Positions 14,134-23,412 are shown, counted from the stretch's first letter. The stretch: DNA of 64,000 bases from Nocardioides turkmenicus (GCF_011045035.1 NZ_JAALAA010000006.1:186001-250000), one strand, 5' to 3'. Program-made: numbers and translations. The notes: generated from the letters alone by a model not told the origin.

Positions 14134-16471
14134 TGGTGAACGTCCTCTCTCTGCGCTTGCCGTTCACGGTCATGACGGCGTGGATCTTTGACGGGACTCG
14201 TCGGTCCCCTTCGTATCTCGGAACGATCTTGAGGGCAATGTCGTAGGCCGGGTTGTCACCATCGGCGTACGTGCTCACCCACTGGCGGAGCTGCTTTTCC
14301 ATATCGTAAAAGTTGTCGGTCAGCTTCGCTGGTCCCGAAGCGACCGACTCGTTGAGCTCGGCCAGCATTGCGATGATGTTGATTCGGTCGGGGCCGCCTC
14401 CGCTCGCGCGTTGGAGCAGATGGCCTCCCTGGAAGCCAGGTCCGCCGGAGCGACCGACGACGCCCTGGACGTGCTCGGATCGCGTGGCGTTCCTGAGCGC
14501 AAAGTGCGGGTCATTCGCTTCGACCGTTCGTGCCTGTGGGTCGGTGCGGAACACGTGGATGTTGCTCACGACGAAGGTCGCCGAGGGCGCAGGCGAGTTG
14601 AGGTCCGGATTGAGACTGCCCTTCTCGCCGTACTCGGTATGGATGTGAGTCAGCATGCCGTCATCGTCGGTGAAGAAAGTCCCTCGGCCGGTGACGTCGT
14701 AGGCGGTGTTGGGTTCGAGGGTCAGCCCTCGGGGCGGGAACTTCGTCCGAGGCCCGAGCGGCCCCACCGCGACACGGTTGACCACATCGGGCGCCGGCCA
14801 TCGCTGCTGGATGCGGATCGCAGACATCGATCCAGGAGCAGGAATCACCGCCGCTACTGAAGTGACCCCTGGTGCCGAAGTGGACGCGCTGGCGGGGGTG
14901 AGAGCCGGAGGATTCGGCATCGCGACTTGGTGGTGAACCACTCGAGGCCCGGCCACCTCGGGCGGCTGGCGCGCAGGGCCGGTGACGGAGGGCGGTGTTT
15001 GTGGTGCGGGTTCTGAGAGAGGGGTGACTTGGCGACGCCAGCCGGTGGCCATCCCCCAGGCGAACCCGGCTGCGCCCCAGATGTGGCCGACCCCGTAGGC
15101 GGCCGGGCGGGTGAAGCGCCAGGCGAGGTAGGTGAGGACTGCGCAGATGGCGAGCTTGAGCGCGTAGTGCACCTGGGCGCTGGTCAGGACCTCGCTGAAG
15201 AACCGGAGCAGGCACAGGGCCACGACGAAGTAGATCGGCCCCATGACCAGCGGGCCGATCACGCGATGCAGCCAGCCGACCGCCAGGTCGCGGGTGCGGT
15301 CGAACATGAACAGGATCCCGGCCGCCGGAGCGAACGGGACGATGAGGCGGATGAGGACGAACGCAAGCAGGATCGCCAATCCGGCGATCAGCAGGTAGCC
15401 GCAGGTGACGATCACCGCGACCAGGTTGACGAGGCCTGCGGTGGCGCGCTGGCCCCAGTGCTCGCCTTTGAAGTACTCGTACGCGACCGAGTCCTCACGG
15501 TCGATCTGATCGGCGATCGTCTTGAACGCGTCCTGCTTCTCCTCGACGATCGCCTTGCCATCACCTTCGGGATCGGACCGGTAGGTCTCGTACTCGTCGA
15601 AGGTGAAGTGGGTCGCCCGGAACAGGTCCGGTCCGTACTCGCGGGCCGTGGCGGAGTCGGCATCGCCCAGGGCGCCGGTGAGCCAGGTGCGGTATTGGGT
15701 GGAGCGTACGACCTCGTCCATCTGGCCGTTGATCGCCGCCACCGCTGGATCCTCGCCGGGCGCCGGGTGATCCTCGAACCCGGTCGCGATCAGCGTGACC
15801 GTGTTGCGTACGCCGTCATCGACCAGGCGGACCGACTCGGCGGGATAGGAGATCAGCAGAGTCGTTCCAAGAAGTACGACTCCGGCCCATGCGACGGCAG
15901 TCGCGGATCCGGCGATGTGGCCCGTGCGTGCGCGCCAGATCGCGGTCGCGGCGACGAGGAGGACGGCGATCGTGATCCACGGGCGCCAGACACCGTCGGT
16001 GACTGCACGGGTGGCATCGACGACCGGGTTGTCGAGGGCCTGGACCGGAGAGTCCGGATCGACAACGGCGGCCAGGAGGGCGTGGGTCCAGTTCGGGATC
16101 GCCCCGGAGATCTGGAGCAGGATGTTCCCGATCGCCGTCCCGGCTCCGGCGACGAACTGGCCGGTGCACCCGTTGTCGTAGGTCCACAGTTGCGGGCTCG
16201 TGCCGTAGGTCGACTCCAGGGTCACGCCGTCGTCATCGAAAGGATCGGCGTCCTTCGGGCTCTCGCCGAACTGGACGATCCACGACCCTGCCCCGTACGG
16301 GGAAGCCGGGATGGGCGCCTCGTCGTTGTTGCACGCAAGATCGACCGCACCAGCCGGCGAACCGACCACGACCGATCCGATGACGACGAAGGTCAGGGCA
16401 AGCAGCGCAGGGAGCAGACGCGATCGCCCGCGGCGACGTACCCGAAGCGGTGCCTGACCACCCAACTCCAT
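14075..16471 (-). CDS. Membrane-anchored polymorphic toxin: TrbL/VirB6-like N-terminus, DNA/RNA non-specific nuclease C-terminus
   Basis: The 798-aa protein has a signal peptide (about 1-42, ...VVGSPAGAVDL) and an outer loop region. At least five hydrophobic segments follow between about 150 and 465, resembling TrbL/VirB6-type conjugation membrane proteins. A Pro/Ala-rich linker spans about 470-560. The C-terminal domain contains GGHLLQRASGGGPDRINII (His684, Asn698) and NFYDMEKQLRQW, the pattern of Endonuclea_NS_2 (DNA/RNA non-specific endonuclease), where the His is the general base and Asn/Glu bind metal. The 59-nt overlap with a YezG-like gene supports a toxin/immunity pair. Transport route and target cell are unknown. 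SD-like GGGGGG precedes ATG 16471. Confidence 0.8.
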   Translation of the reverse strand: MELGGQAPLRVRRRGRSRLLPALLALTFVVIGSVVVGSPAGAVDLACNNDEAPIPASPYGAGSWIVQFGESPKDADPFDDDGVTLESTYGTSPQLWTYDNGCTGQFVAGAGTAIGNILLQISGAIPNWTHALLAAVVDPDSPVQALDNPVVDATRAVTDGVWRPWITIAVLLVAATAIWRARTGHIAGSATAVAWAGVVLLGTTLLISYPAESVRLVDDGVRNTVTLIATGFEDHPAPGEDPAVAAINGQMDEVVRSTQYRTWLTGALGDADSATAREYGPDLFRATHFTFDEYETYRSDPEGDGKAIVEEKQDAFKTIADQIDREDSVAYEYFKGEHWGQRATAGLVNLVAVIVTCGYLLIAGLAILLAFVLIRLIVPFAPAAGILFMFDRTRDLAVGWLHRVIGPLVMGPIYFVVALCLLRFFSEVLTSAQVHYALKLAICAVLTYLAWRFTRPAAYGVGHIWGAAGFAWGMATGWRRQVTPLSEPAPQTPPSVTGPARQPPEVAGPRVVHHQVAMPNPPALTPASASTSAPGVTSVAAVIPAPGSMSAIRIQQRWPAPDVVNRVAVGPLGPRTKFPPRGLTLEPNTAYDVTGRGTFFTDDDGMLTHIHTEYGEKGSLNPDLNSPAPSATFVVSNIHVFRTDPQARTVEANDPHFALRNATRSEHVQGVVGRSGGPGFQGGHLLQRASGGGPDRINIIAMLAELNESVASGPAKLTDNFYDMEKQLRQWVSTYADGDNPAYDIALKIVPRYEGDRRVPSKIHAVMTVNGKRRERTFTNVRPESARPEPDTSGGADQ

Positions 16472-16540
16472 GCCCCCCGATGCTCCCGAAACCGGACAGC
16501 AGTTTCACCCACGACGCTTATGGTGGCCACCGTTTAGGGT

Positions 16541-16558
16541 CTCAGCGCCGGTGCTGAG
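16541..16558 (-). terminator. Weak hairpin between the helicase and toxin genes
   Basis: CTCAGC (16541-16546) pairs with GCTGAG (16553-16558) around a 6-nt loop in the 114-nt gap after the helicase stop. There is no T-run. It could end transcription of the helicase gene on the minus strand. Confidence 0.3.
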
Positions 16559-16585
16559 CATGCGGCCGAGCGGCCCGCATCTTGC

Positions 16586-19500
16586 TTAGCCGGCAGCGAC
16601 GGACGCGGTGGTGAAGAAGTCGGTGGGCATTGCGTGATCCAGTCGCCATGTGATCGCGATGGGGCGATCACCGGTGTGGGAGACGTACGTGGCCGGGCCG
16701 AGGAAGAGGTACGGCGACGTGCCCAAGACTCCGTCGGCCTGTTCCCTGGCGAAAAGCAGCACCGTGCTTGCACCAGTCAGATAGCGCTGGCCGGTCTTGC
16801 TCGCCACCGAGGTTGTGGACTGCGTCTCCCAGTGAAACAGCGTCGGGCTGATCGGGTAGTCGCGGTACATCGTTGTCGGCGAGAAGTCGGCTTCGGACTT
16901 CTTGAGGTTGATGAAGAAGGCATCCACGTTGAGTTCAGGGATGTGCTTGACGCCTTCACGCATGGAGTTCGGCTTCCGGTCGAGGCTCGCATAGCCCAAG
17001 GCCGCGAGGATCTCTTCGCGCTGATACCGCGCGTGGACCATGAGCGGCACCCCGGAAAGTGAGCCGGTCAGCTCAGACAGACGGTGGCGGGCAGAGTCGA
17101 AGGCAAGATCGACAACGGATTGGATCTCGGATCGTGTCGCCTGCTCTGCCCGAAGAGCTGCGAATCCCGCATCAATCGACGCGAATCCGCCGCCATCGGG
17201 CCAGAGCGAGAAGAAGAGCATGTCGGCCAGCCGCTGTTCGCCCGGCGAAAGCGATGAATACGACGGCGCGTCGTCGGCGAGCATTCGAGTGAAAGCGGTC
17301 GCGCGAAGCGGGTCATCGACGTGGGAAAACGCGCGTACGCGACGCAGCAGTCTCGTCTCGGCCTCGGTCCCTTGAGGCACCGGAAGGCCAGCCGAGCGAC
17401 GAAGTTCCGTCCATGAACGCTGGCCCTTCCGCAGAATGTCGGGCAGTTCCATTCCAGACTCGTCGAGATACTCAGGAAGCGACAGGTCACCGTACGAGCG
17501 CAGCTCCTGAACCATCGAAGGCCACCGGTTCGAGATCTGCGACTTGAGGTTGTCGACGATCAGCGCCTGTGCTTCACGATCCATGACGATCTGGCAACCG
17601 GCGGGCAGGAACGGGAAGCCGCGTTCCACCTCGCGGCGGAGGGCAGCTCTGGTCAGCCCGGTCATCGCTCGAAGCTTTCGGTCCCAGGAGAACTGCTTGT
17701 TCTGATGGCCGACGAAGTCGAGGACGGTAAGAACGGCCTTGTCGCGGGTGCGCCGCAGGCCGCGACCGAGTTGCTGCAGAAAGACGGTGGCGGAGTCGGT
17801 AGGCCGAAGGAACAGCACGGTGTCGACGTCAGGAACGTCGAGGCCTTCATTAAAGACGTCGACAGAGAACAGCACGTTGAGTCGTCGTTCGCGCAGGGCG
17901 GCGATGGAGTCGCGGCGCACTGGAGAAGTCGTGGTGCCGGTGACGACTCCGGCGGGGATTCCGGCCTTGTTGAAGACCTCGGCCATGTAGTTGGCATGCG
18001 CCACGTCGACACAGAATCCGAGGGCACGCATCTCGGACACATCGGGCATCTTGTCGCGGAGCTCGTTGAGGATGATCCTGGCGCGAGCATCGTTGCCGGT
18101 GTACAGCGTCGAGAGTGCCGTGTCGTCGTACTTACCACGCACCCACTTCACGGTCCGGAGGTCAGTGTTGTCGGACACTGCGAAGTAGTGGAACGGACAG
18201 AGCAGGTCTGCGCCGAGTGCATCCCACAGCCGGAGCTGTGTGGCGATGCGGTTGTCGAAAAACGAAGCGACATTGACTCCGTCCGCACGTTCCGGCGTCG
18301 CGGTCAGACCCACAAGCTCTGTGGGCTTCAGATGGTCAATGAGCTCGCGGTAGGACTTCGCCTCGGCATGGTGGAACTCGTCGATGACGACGATGTCGTA
18401 GGTATCCGGTGGGATCTGTGAGACGCCGTACGACTTCAGTGACTGCACACTGGCAAAGACGTGCTCCCAACGCTCCGGGCGAGCTCCGTCGACGTACAAC
18501 TCTCCGAAGGTCGCATCGGAGAGGACTTCACGGTAGGTCCGCAGAGACTGCTGCAAGATCTCCTTGCGATGCGCCACGAACAGGAGCTTCGGACGCTTCC
18601 CATCTGTGCTGTTCTCTGCCAGCCGCCGGTAGTCGAGCGCGGCGACGACAGTCTTTCCGGTCCCGGTCGCAGCGACAACGAGGTTGCGATGCCGGTCGTG
18701 CAGAGTCCGCTCCGCGTCTAGGTCGTCGAGCATCTTCTGCTGGTAGGGATATGGCCTGACTTCGAGGCCTGAGAGCGAGATCGTGACCCGGTCTCCACGG
18801 CCGCGGCCCGATGCTTCAGCCAACGCATCATCGAGCCGATCCCGGTCTCGGTCGGGGTCATACAGTTCGAAGTCGCCGTGGTTCCAATAGGTGTCGAAGG
18901 TCGCGGTGAACTTGTCGAACAGAGACGGCGTGCCCTTGCGAGACAGACGGACATTCCATTCGACGCCCTCGACCATGGCTGTTCTCGTGAGGTTCGAGGA
19001 GCCGACGTACGCGGTGTCGAACTCGGTATTGCGGCGGAACATCCAAGCCTTCGCGTGGAGACGAGTGCGCTGAGCGTCGTACTGAACCTTCACCTGCGCG
19101 CCGAAGTCTCGAACTAGTCGGTCGAGCGCGTCGCGCTCGGTCGAGCCGGTGTATGTGGTGGTGATGACTCGCAGGCGTGCGCCGCGGTCGCGGAGGCGCT
19201 TCAGCTCAGGCTCGACGAGTCGAAGTCCGTACCAGCGTACGAACGCGCAGAGCAGGTCTACTTCGTCGGCGGTGTCGATCTCGGCGCGGAGCTCGGCGGC
19301 GAGGCTGGGTTCTTCCTTGGAGTTGGTGAGCAGTGCCGCCTCAGTGAGTGGGGTCTTCGGGCGGGTGTTGAGGTAGGTGACCGTGCCCGGGGCCTGTGGG
19401 CTGCTGATCCGGCGGAGCTCGGTCGGGGGAGTGACGATGTGGTCCGCATCGCCGGCCGCCAGTTGAGCGATGAGCTCATTGGCGGCCTTCACCCGAAGCT

Positions 19501-19690
19501 CAGGATCTTTGACGGCCTCAAGGCTGCGTACAGCTGCTTGGTAGACGTGGCGAGCAAGCACATGCGGCTGATCGGCCTGGTCCACAGGTGTGGTCTCGAC
19601 GTCGCGATCGGTGACTCGTCTGAGCTGGTCGTGAAGGTCGTTGGTGACGAGCAATTCGTAGAGGCCGTCATGCGATCCGAGGTCTGACAC
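16586..19690 (-). CDS. PLD nuclease - SF2 helicase - DUF3427 protein
   Basis: The 1034-aa protein has three parts. The first 280 residues include a phospholipase-D-like site RLHAKAWMF...VGSSNLT (His212, Lys214, Asn233). The helicase core follows with Walker A AATGTGKTVVA (340-350), DEFHHAEAKSY as the DEAH box, TATPERADG, and motif VI QQLGRGLRRTRDK. The C-terminal 400 residues match the DUF3427 region (W.EL...AG, LMVHARYQREEILAALGY, F.NL.KSE..FSPTTMY.DYPIS). Such proteins are widespread and often sit in defence islands, with a presumed role in degrading or remodelling foreign DNA. GTG 19690 is chosen because the longer open frame upstream is shadow sequence. Confidence 0.85.
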   Translation of the reverse strand: MSDLGSHDGLYELLVTNDLHDQLRRVTDRDVETTPVDQADQPHVLARHVYQAAVRSLEAVKDPELRVKAANELIAQLAAGDADHIVTPPTELRRISSPQAPGTVTYLNTRPKTPLTEAALLTNSKEEPSLAAELRAEIDTADEVDLLCAFVRWYGLRLVEPELKRLRDRGARLRVITTTYTGSTERDALDRLVRDFGAQVKVQYDAQRTRLHAKAWMFRRNTEFDTAYVGSSNLTRTAMVEGVEWNVRLSRKGTPSLFDKFTATFDTYWNHGDFELYDPDRDRDRLDDALAEASGRGRGDRVTISLSGLEVRPYPYQQKMLDDLDAERTLHDRHRNLVVAATGTGKTVVAALDYRRLAENSTDGKRPKLLFVAHRKEILQQSLRTYREVLSDATFGELYVDGARPERWEHVFASVQSLKSYGVSQIPPDTYDIVVIDEFHHAEAKSYRELIDHLKPTELVGLTATPERADGVNVASFFDNRIATQLRLWDALGADLLCPFHYFAVSDNTDLRTVKWVRGKYDDTALSTLYTGNDARARIILNELRDKMPDVSEMRALGFCVDVAHANYMAEVFNKAGIPAGVVTGTTTSPVRRDSIAALRERRLNVLFSVDVFNEGLDVPDVDTVLFLRPTDSATVFLQQLGRGLRRTRDKAVLTVLDFVGHQNKQFSWDRKLRAMTGLTRAALRREVERGFPFLPAGCQIVMDREAQALIVDNLKSQISNRWPSMVQELRSYGDLSLPEYLDESGMELPDILRKGQRSWTELRRSAGLPVPQGTEAETRLLRRVRAFSHVDDPLRATAFTRMLADDAPSYSSLSPGEQRLADMLFFSLWPDGGGFASIDAGFAALRAEQATRSEIQSVVDLAFDSARHRLSELTGSLSGVPLMVHARYQREEILAALGYASLDRKPNSMREGVKHIPELNVDAFFINLKKSEADFSPTTMYRDYPISPTLFHWETQSTTSVASKTGQRYLTGASTVLLFAREQADGVLGTSPYLFLGPATYVSHTGDRPIAITWRLDHAMPTDFFTTASVAAG

Positions 19691-19834
19691 CTGTCCAGCT
19701 TCTCTAACGGTGCCGCCGAATCGTCGGAACTTTGCAAATCTCGTCCTCAATTGTGGGGAGGACCTCCCAGACTTTCCTCTGAGAGGTCTCTCGCGGGCTC
19801 GATCCTGGCGGAATCCACCGGGACGCTGGTCATC

Positions 19835-19840
19835 TACGCT
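19835..19840 (+). promoter_or_regulatory. -10 box TACGCT before the LacI gene
   Basis: TACGCT lies 6 nt before ATG 19847, with no Shine-Dalgarno sequence in between, so this looks like a leaderless start. Confidence 0.45.
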
Positions 19841-19846
19841 GCTCTT

Positions 19847-20869
19847 ATGACCAGAGGGCCGCGCCGGGCGACGGTGAAGGACGTCGCGGCGCTGGCGGGG
19901 GTGTCGCCGAAGACGGTGTCGAACGTGATGAACGAGACCGCGTTCGTACGTCCCGACACCCGCGAGAGGGTGCTGGCGGCGGTCGAGGAGCTGGGGTTCG
20001 TACCGAACCTGAGCGCCCGCAGCCTGCGGAACGGACGGACCGGCGTGATCGCGCTGGCGCTGCCGGATCTGGCGACGGCGTTCTCGGCGGACCTGCTGCA
20101 CCGGGTGGTGCAGGTGGCGCACGAGCGCGGGATGGTGGTGCAGATCGAGGAGACGGCGGCGGAGCCGCAGCGGGAGTACGACCTGGTCTCGCGGGCCCGG
20201 GAGCACCAGATCGACGGGCTGATCCTCAACCCGATCCGGCTCAAGGACAGCATCATCGTCCACGACGACCAGCTGCCGCCGGTGGTGCTGATCGGGGAGG
20301 TCGAGCAGCACAAGGTCGATCGGGTGCTGATCGACAGCCGGCAGGGCGGGTACGAGGTGACGAAGCACCTGCTCGAGCGCGGTGCGCGGCGGATCGCCAC
20401 CCTGGGCGGCGAGACGGGCGCACACGACGCCACGGCCACCAGCATCCAGCGGCTGGAGGGTTATCACCGGGCGCTGGCGGAGCACGGGATCGAGGCCGAC
20501 CCGAAGCTGGAGGTGTACGTCGAGGAGTGGTCGATGGTGGGCGGCGCCGAGGCGGCCGCCGAGCTGCTGGAGCGCGACACCAGTTTCGACGCGATCGTCG
20601 CGTTCACCGACTCGATCGCGTTCGGTGCGATGCACGTCCTCGACGAGCACGGGATCTCGGTGCCCGGCGACGTGATGATGACCGGGTTCGACGACGTCGA
20701 GCACGCCCGGTTCATGAACCCGTCGCTGACCACCATCGGCCTGAACCGGCACGCCTTCGCCGAGGCGGCGGTCGATCTGCTGCTGACCCGGATCAGCGAC
20801 CGGACGAGCCCGCCCCGCGCGGTGGCGATCCCGCACGAGCTGGTCGTCCGGGCAAGCACTACGCGGTAG
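19847..20869 (+). CDS. LacI-family transcriptional regulator of the arabinoside operon
   Basis: The 340-aa protein begins MTRGPRRATVKDVAALAGVSPKTVSNVMNET, the LacI helix-turn-helix, followed by hinge LSARSLRNGRTGVIALALPD and a periplasmic-binding-protein-like ligand domain (GLILNPIR, VTKHLLERGARRIATLGG, DVMMTGFDDVEHARFMNPSLTTI). It lies upstream of an ABC sugar importer and a GH51 arabinofuranosidase, and a perfect LacI-type palindrome sits in the promoter of that operon. It therefore probably represses it until an arabinose-containing sugar binds. It is divergent from the helicase gene. Confidence 0.92.
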   Translation: MTRGPRRATVKDVAALAGVSPKTVSNVMNETAFVRPDTRERVLAAVEELGFVPNLSARSLRNGRTGVIALALPDLATAFSADLLHRVVQVAHERGMVVQIEETAAEPQREYDLVSRAREHQIDGLILNPIRLKDSIIVHDDQLPPVVLIGEVEQHKVDRVLIDSRQGGYEVTKHLLERGARRIATLGGETGAHDATATSIQRLEGYHRALAEHGIEADPKLEVYVEEWSMVGGAEAAAELLERDTSFDAIVAFTDSIAFGAMHVLDEHGISVPGDVMMTGFDDVEHARFMNPSLTTIGLNRHAFAEAAVDLLLTRISDRTSPPRAVAIPHELVVRASTTR

Positions 20870-20884
20870 GTCGGTCGCGGCGAT

Positions 20885-21028
20885 CTAGTGAGCGGTCCGG
20901 CGGCCGTGTGCGATCCACACGCCGACCAGGATGCCCAGCAGGTAGCCGATACCCGCACCGATGAGGAGCGTCGTGCTCATCGGGAGAGTGGGTTTCGGGA
21001 CTTCATGCTTCCCATTGGCACTCGCCAT
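20885..21028 (-). CDS. Small single-helix membrane protein (47 aa)
   Basis: On the minus strand, ATG 21028 opens 47 codons ending at TAG 20885-20887. The protein has a polar head (MASANGKHEVPKPTLP), one hydrophobic helix (TTLLIGAGIGYLLGILVGVWIAH) and a basic tail (GRRTAH). An internal ATG at 20980 would give 31 residues. No good Shine-Dalgarno is visible. The clear amphipathic layout, with a basic end for the inside, argues for a real small membrane protein. Function is unknown. Confidence 0.45.
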   Translation of the reverse strand: MASANGKHEVPKPTLPMSTTLLIGAGIGYLLGILVGVWIAHGRRTAH

Positions 21029-21085
21029 CGAGGCGTGATCGATCGACGGCGGCAGGGATCCACCGAATCGGGGACGAACAGGCCC

Positions 21086-21114
21086 TTGCCAGTCTCATTA
21101 CATCGATGTAATAG
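21086..21114 (+). promoter_or_regulatory. LacI-type operator inside the arabinoside operon promoter
   Basis: ATTACATCGATGTAAT (21097-21112) is a perfect 16-bp palindrome with the CG centre typical of LacI-family operators. A -35 candidate TTGCCA lies at 21086-21091 and a -10 candidate TAATAG at 21109-21114, 17 nt apart. The operator fills the spacer and overlaps the -10, so binding would block RNA polymerase. The upstream LacI protein is the obvious ligand-controlled repressor. Confidence 0.8.
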
Positions 21115-21163
21115 TGTGGCATGTAACGCAGGTCACACCCCACCTCTGTGACAAGGAGACGCG

Positions 21164-22513
21164 ATGGCACGTCGATCCACGATGCTTTCCAGACGCGGGC
21201 TGCTCACCGGAGCGGCCGCGATCGGCGGGGCGGCCGCCCTCTCCGGCGGCCTCTCAGCCTGTGGCGCGGCAAGCGCCGCCAACCCCGACCAGATCCAGTT
21301 CTGGACGCTGCTCAGCGGCGGCGACGGCGGCACCATGGCCGACATGGTCGCGAAGGCGACCGGGTCGGGCGCCGCGTACGACGTCAAGACCACCACCCTG
21401 GTCTGGGGTGAGCCCTACTACACGAAGCTCGCCATGGCGGCGACCGGCGGCCGTCCGCCCGAGCTCGCGATCATGCACGCCTCGCGCGTGCCCGGCTACG
21501 CGCCCGGAGGTCTCCTCGACTCCTGGGACGTCGCCCGGCTCGCAGAGCTCGGCGTTAGCCAGGACGACTTCCCCGAGGAGATCTGGCAGAAGGGCATGAT
21601 CGGCGACAAGGTGTTCGCCGTCGCGCTCGACGCCCACCCGACGGTGCTGATGTTCAACCCCGAGATCTGCGACAAGGCCGGCGTCCTCGACAGCGACGGC
21701 AAGCTGCGCAGGACCGAGTCGCCCGAGGAGTTCCTCGATCTGCTCGGCCAGGTGGGCGGCCAGACGAAGGGCTCGCCGCCGCTGTCGTACGGCTATCTCG
21801 GTGACGGGTCGCAGATGTTCCGGCTCTTCTACACCTTCTACACCCAGCACGGCGCGTCGATGACGTTCCCCGAGGGCGGGAAGGCGGAGATCGACGACGA
21901 CATCGCCGTCGAGTCGCTCGAGCTCATGCAGAGGCTGCTCGACGGCAAGCTCGCCGTCCAGCGCAACGACTACGCCGCAGCGCTCGCCGAGTTCGCGACC
22001 GGTCGGAGCGGCCTGCTGTTCACCGGCGTCTGGGAGCTGCGGTCCGTCAAGGAGGCCGGGGTGCCGTTCGACATGACCGCCATCCCGACACTGTTCGGCA
22101 CCCCGGCGGCGTACGCCGACTCGCACGCGTTCGTCCTGCCTCACCAGAACGAGGTCGACGAGCATCGTCGCGACCTGACCTACCGGTTCGTGGCGGACCT
22201 GCTCAAGGGTTCCTACGACTGGGCGACCGCCGGCCACGTACCCGCCTATCTTCCGGTGACCCAGAGCCCGGAGTACGCGAAGCTGACGCCGCAGTCGCAC
22301 TACGCCGAGGTCGCGCAGCAGGTGAACTACGACCCGGCGGCCTGGTTCACCGGGTCGGCCTCCAACTTCCACTCCAACTTCGGCAACGCGATCCAGCCGG
22401 CCCTGATGACGGGGAAGGACGCGCCGGGCGCCATCGACGCGTTCCGTGCCCGGGTCGACCGGCTGCTGAAGACCCAGAACCCGGTCGACCCCGATGGGAC
22501 GTGGAAGCCATGA
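21164..22513 (+). CDS. Extracellular sugar-binding lipoprotein of an ABC importer
   Basis: The 449-aa protein has a Tat-like signal (MLSRRGLLTGAAAIGGAAALSG) ending in a lipobox LSAC with Cys33 as the lipidated residue. The body is a family 1 solute-binding protein (QIQFWTLLSGGDGG..., LPHQNEVDEHRRDLTYRFVADLLKGSYDWATAGHVPAYLPV). It captures the sugar at the outer membrane face and hands it to the two permeases encoded next. It follows the LacI operator by about 50 nt and overlaps the next start by 4 nt. The neighbouring arabinofuranosidase suggests an arabino-oligosaccharide. Confidence 0.92.
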   Translation: MARRSTMLSRRGLLTGAAAIGGAAALSGGLSACGAASAANPDQIQFWTLLSGGDGGTMADMVAKATGSGAAYDVKTTTLVWGEPYYTKLAMAATGGRPPELAIMHASRVPGYAPGGLLDSWDVARLAELGVSQDDFPEEIWQKGMIGDKVFAVALDAHPTVLMFNPEICDKAGVLDSDGKLRRTESPEEFLDLLGQVGGQTKGSPPLSYGYLGDGSQMFRLFYTFYTQHGASMTFPEGGKAEIDDDIAVESLELMQRLLDGKLAVQRNDYAAALAEFATGRSGLLFTGVWELRSVKEAGVPFDMTAIPTLFGTPAAYADSHAFVLPHQNEVDEHRRDLTYRFVADLLKGSYDWATAGHVPAYLPVTQSPEYAKLTPQSHYAEVAQQVNYDPAAWFTGSASNFHSNFGNAIQPALMTGKDAPGAIDAFRARVDRLLKTQNPVDPDGTWKP

Positions 22514-23412
22514 CCACCATGTCCACCGCCGCACCCGCCGCCGCACCCAGCCGCGAGCGGCTGGTCAGCTGGGCGTTCCTCGCTCCGTTCCTGATCGCCT
22601 TCGCGCTCTTCCTGGTCTGGCCGCTGGTGCACGGCCTCTACCTGAGCGTCACGAACCAGTCACTCACGGGCGCAGGGGGCTCGTGGGTCGGGCTCGACAA
22701 CTACCGGGAGGCGCTGACCGACCCGACGATGTGGCGGGCGCTGCGTACGACCGTCTGGTTCACCATCGTCTCCACGATCCCGCTGGTGATCCTCGCGCTC
22801 GTCATGGCGCTGCTCGTCCATCGCGGGCTGCCGGGGCAGTGGCTGTGGCGGCTGTCGTTCTTCATGCCGTTCCTGCTCGCCTCGACGGTGATCTCGCAGA
22901 TCTGGGTGTGGATCTTCAACCCGGACATCGGTGCGGCCAACTCCGTCCTCGGCACGTTCGGGATCGAGCCGATCGCATGGCTTCAGGACCCGGCCGTGAA
23001 CCTCTACGCGATCGTCATCGCCACGGTGTGGTGGACGGTCGGGTTCAACTTCCTGCTCTACCTGGCCGCGCTGCAGAACATCCCCGACCAGCTGTACGAG
23101 GCCGCCGCCATCGACGGCGCCGGACCGTGGCGCCGGCTCACCTCGATCACCTTGCCTCAGCTCTGGCCGGCCACGATCCTGATCGTGATGCTGCAGGTCC
23201 TGGCCTCGCTGAAGCTGTTCGACCAGGCGTACCAGATGCTCATCGGCGTCTCGACGGACACGACCCGGCCGATCGTCCAGTACATCTACGAGTCCGGGTT
23301 CGTCGGCTATCGCTTCGGCTACTCGGCCGCCATCTCGTACGTCTTCTTCGCGCTCATCGTCATCGTGGGCGTCTTCCAGATGACCGCCATGAACCGACGG
23401 AGGAGCCTGTGA
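22510..23412 (+). CDS. ABC sugar transporter permease (MalF/UgpA type)
   Basis: The 300-aa protein has six predicted membrane helices, beginning with WAFLAPFLIAFALFLVWPLVHGLYLS. It carries the EAA loop YEAAAIDGAGPWRRLTSITLPQLWP that contacts the ATPase. ATG 22510 overlaps the binding-protein stop by 4 nt, and its own stop shares one base with the next ATG. It forms the channel with the second permease. No ATPase gene is present in the operon, so a shared MsiK-type ATPase encoded elsewhere is expected. Confidence 0.93.
   Translation: MTTMSTAAPAAAPSRERLVSWAFLAPFLIAFALFLVWPLVHGLYLSVTNQSLTGAGGSWVGLDNYREALTDPTMWRALRTTVWFTIVSTIPLVILALVMALLVHRGLPGQWLWRLSFFMPFLLASTVISQIWVWIFNPDIGAANSVLGTFGIEPIAWLQDPAVNLYAIVIATVWWTVGFNFLLYLAALQNIPDQLYEAAAIDGAGPWRRLTSITLPQLWPATILIVMLQVLASLKLFDQAYQMLIGVSTDTTRPIVQYIYESGFVGYRFGYSAAISYVFFALIVIVGVFQMTAMNRRRSL

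Noticed and set aside
16586..20836. A single 1416-aa protein from the longest helicase open frame
   Set aside because: The part upstream of GTG 19690 is antisense shadow of the LacI gene, which is clearly real on the plus strand.
22494..23411. Long Arg/His/Pro-rich frame opposite in phase to the first permease
   Set aside because: Composition is typical of a shifted frame; the permease frame carries clear motifs.
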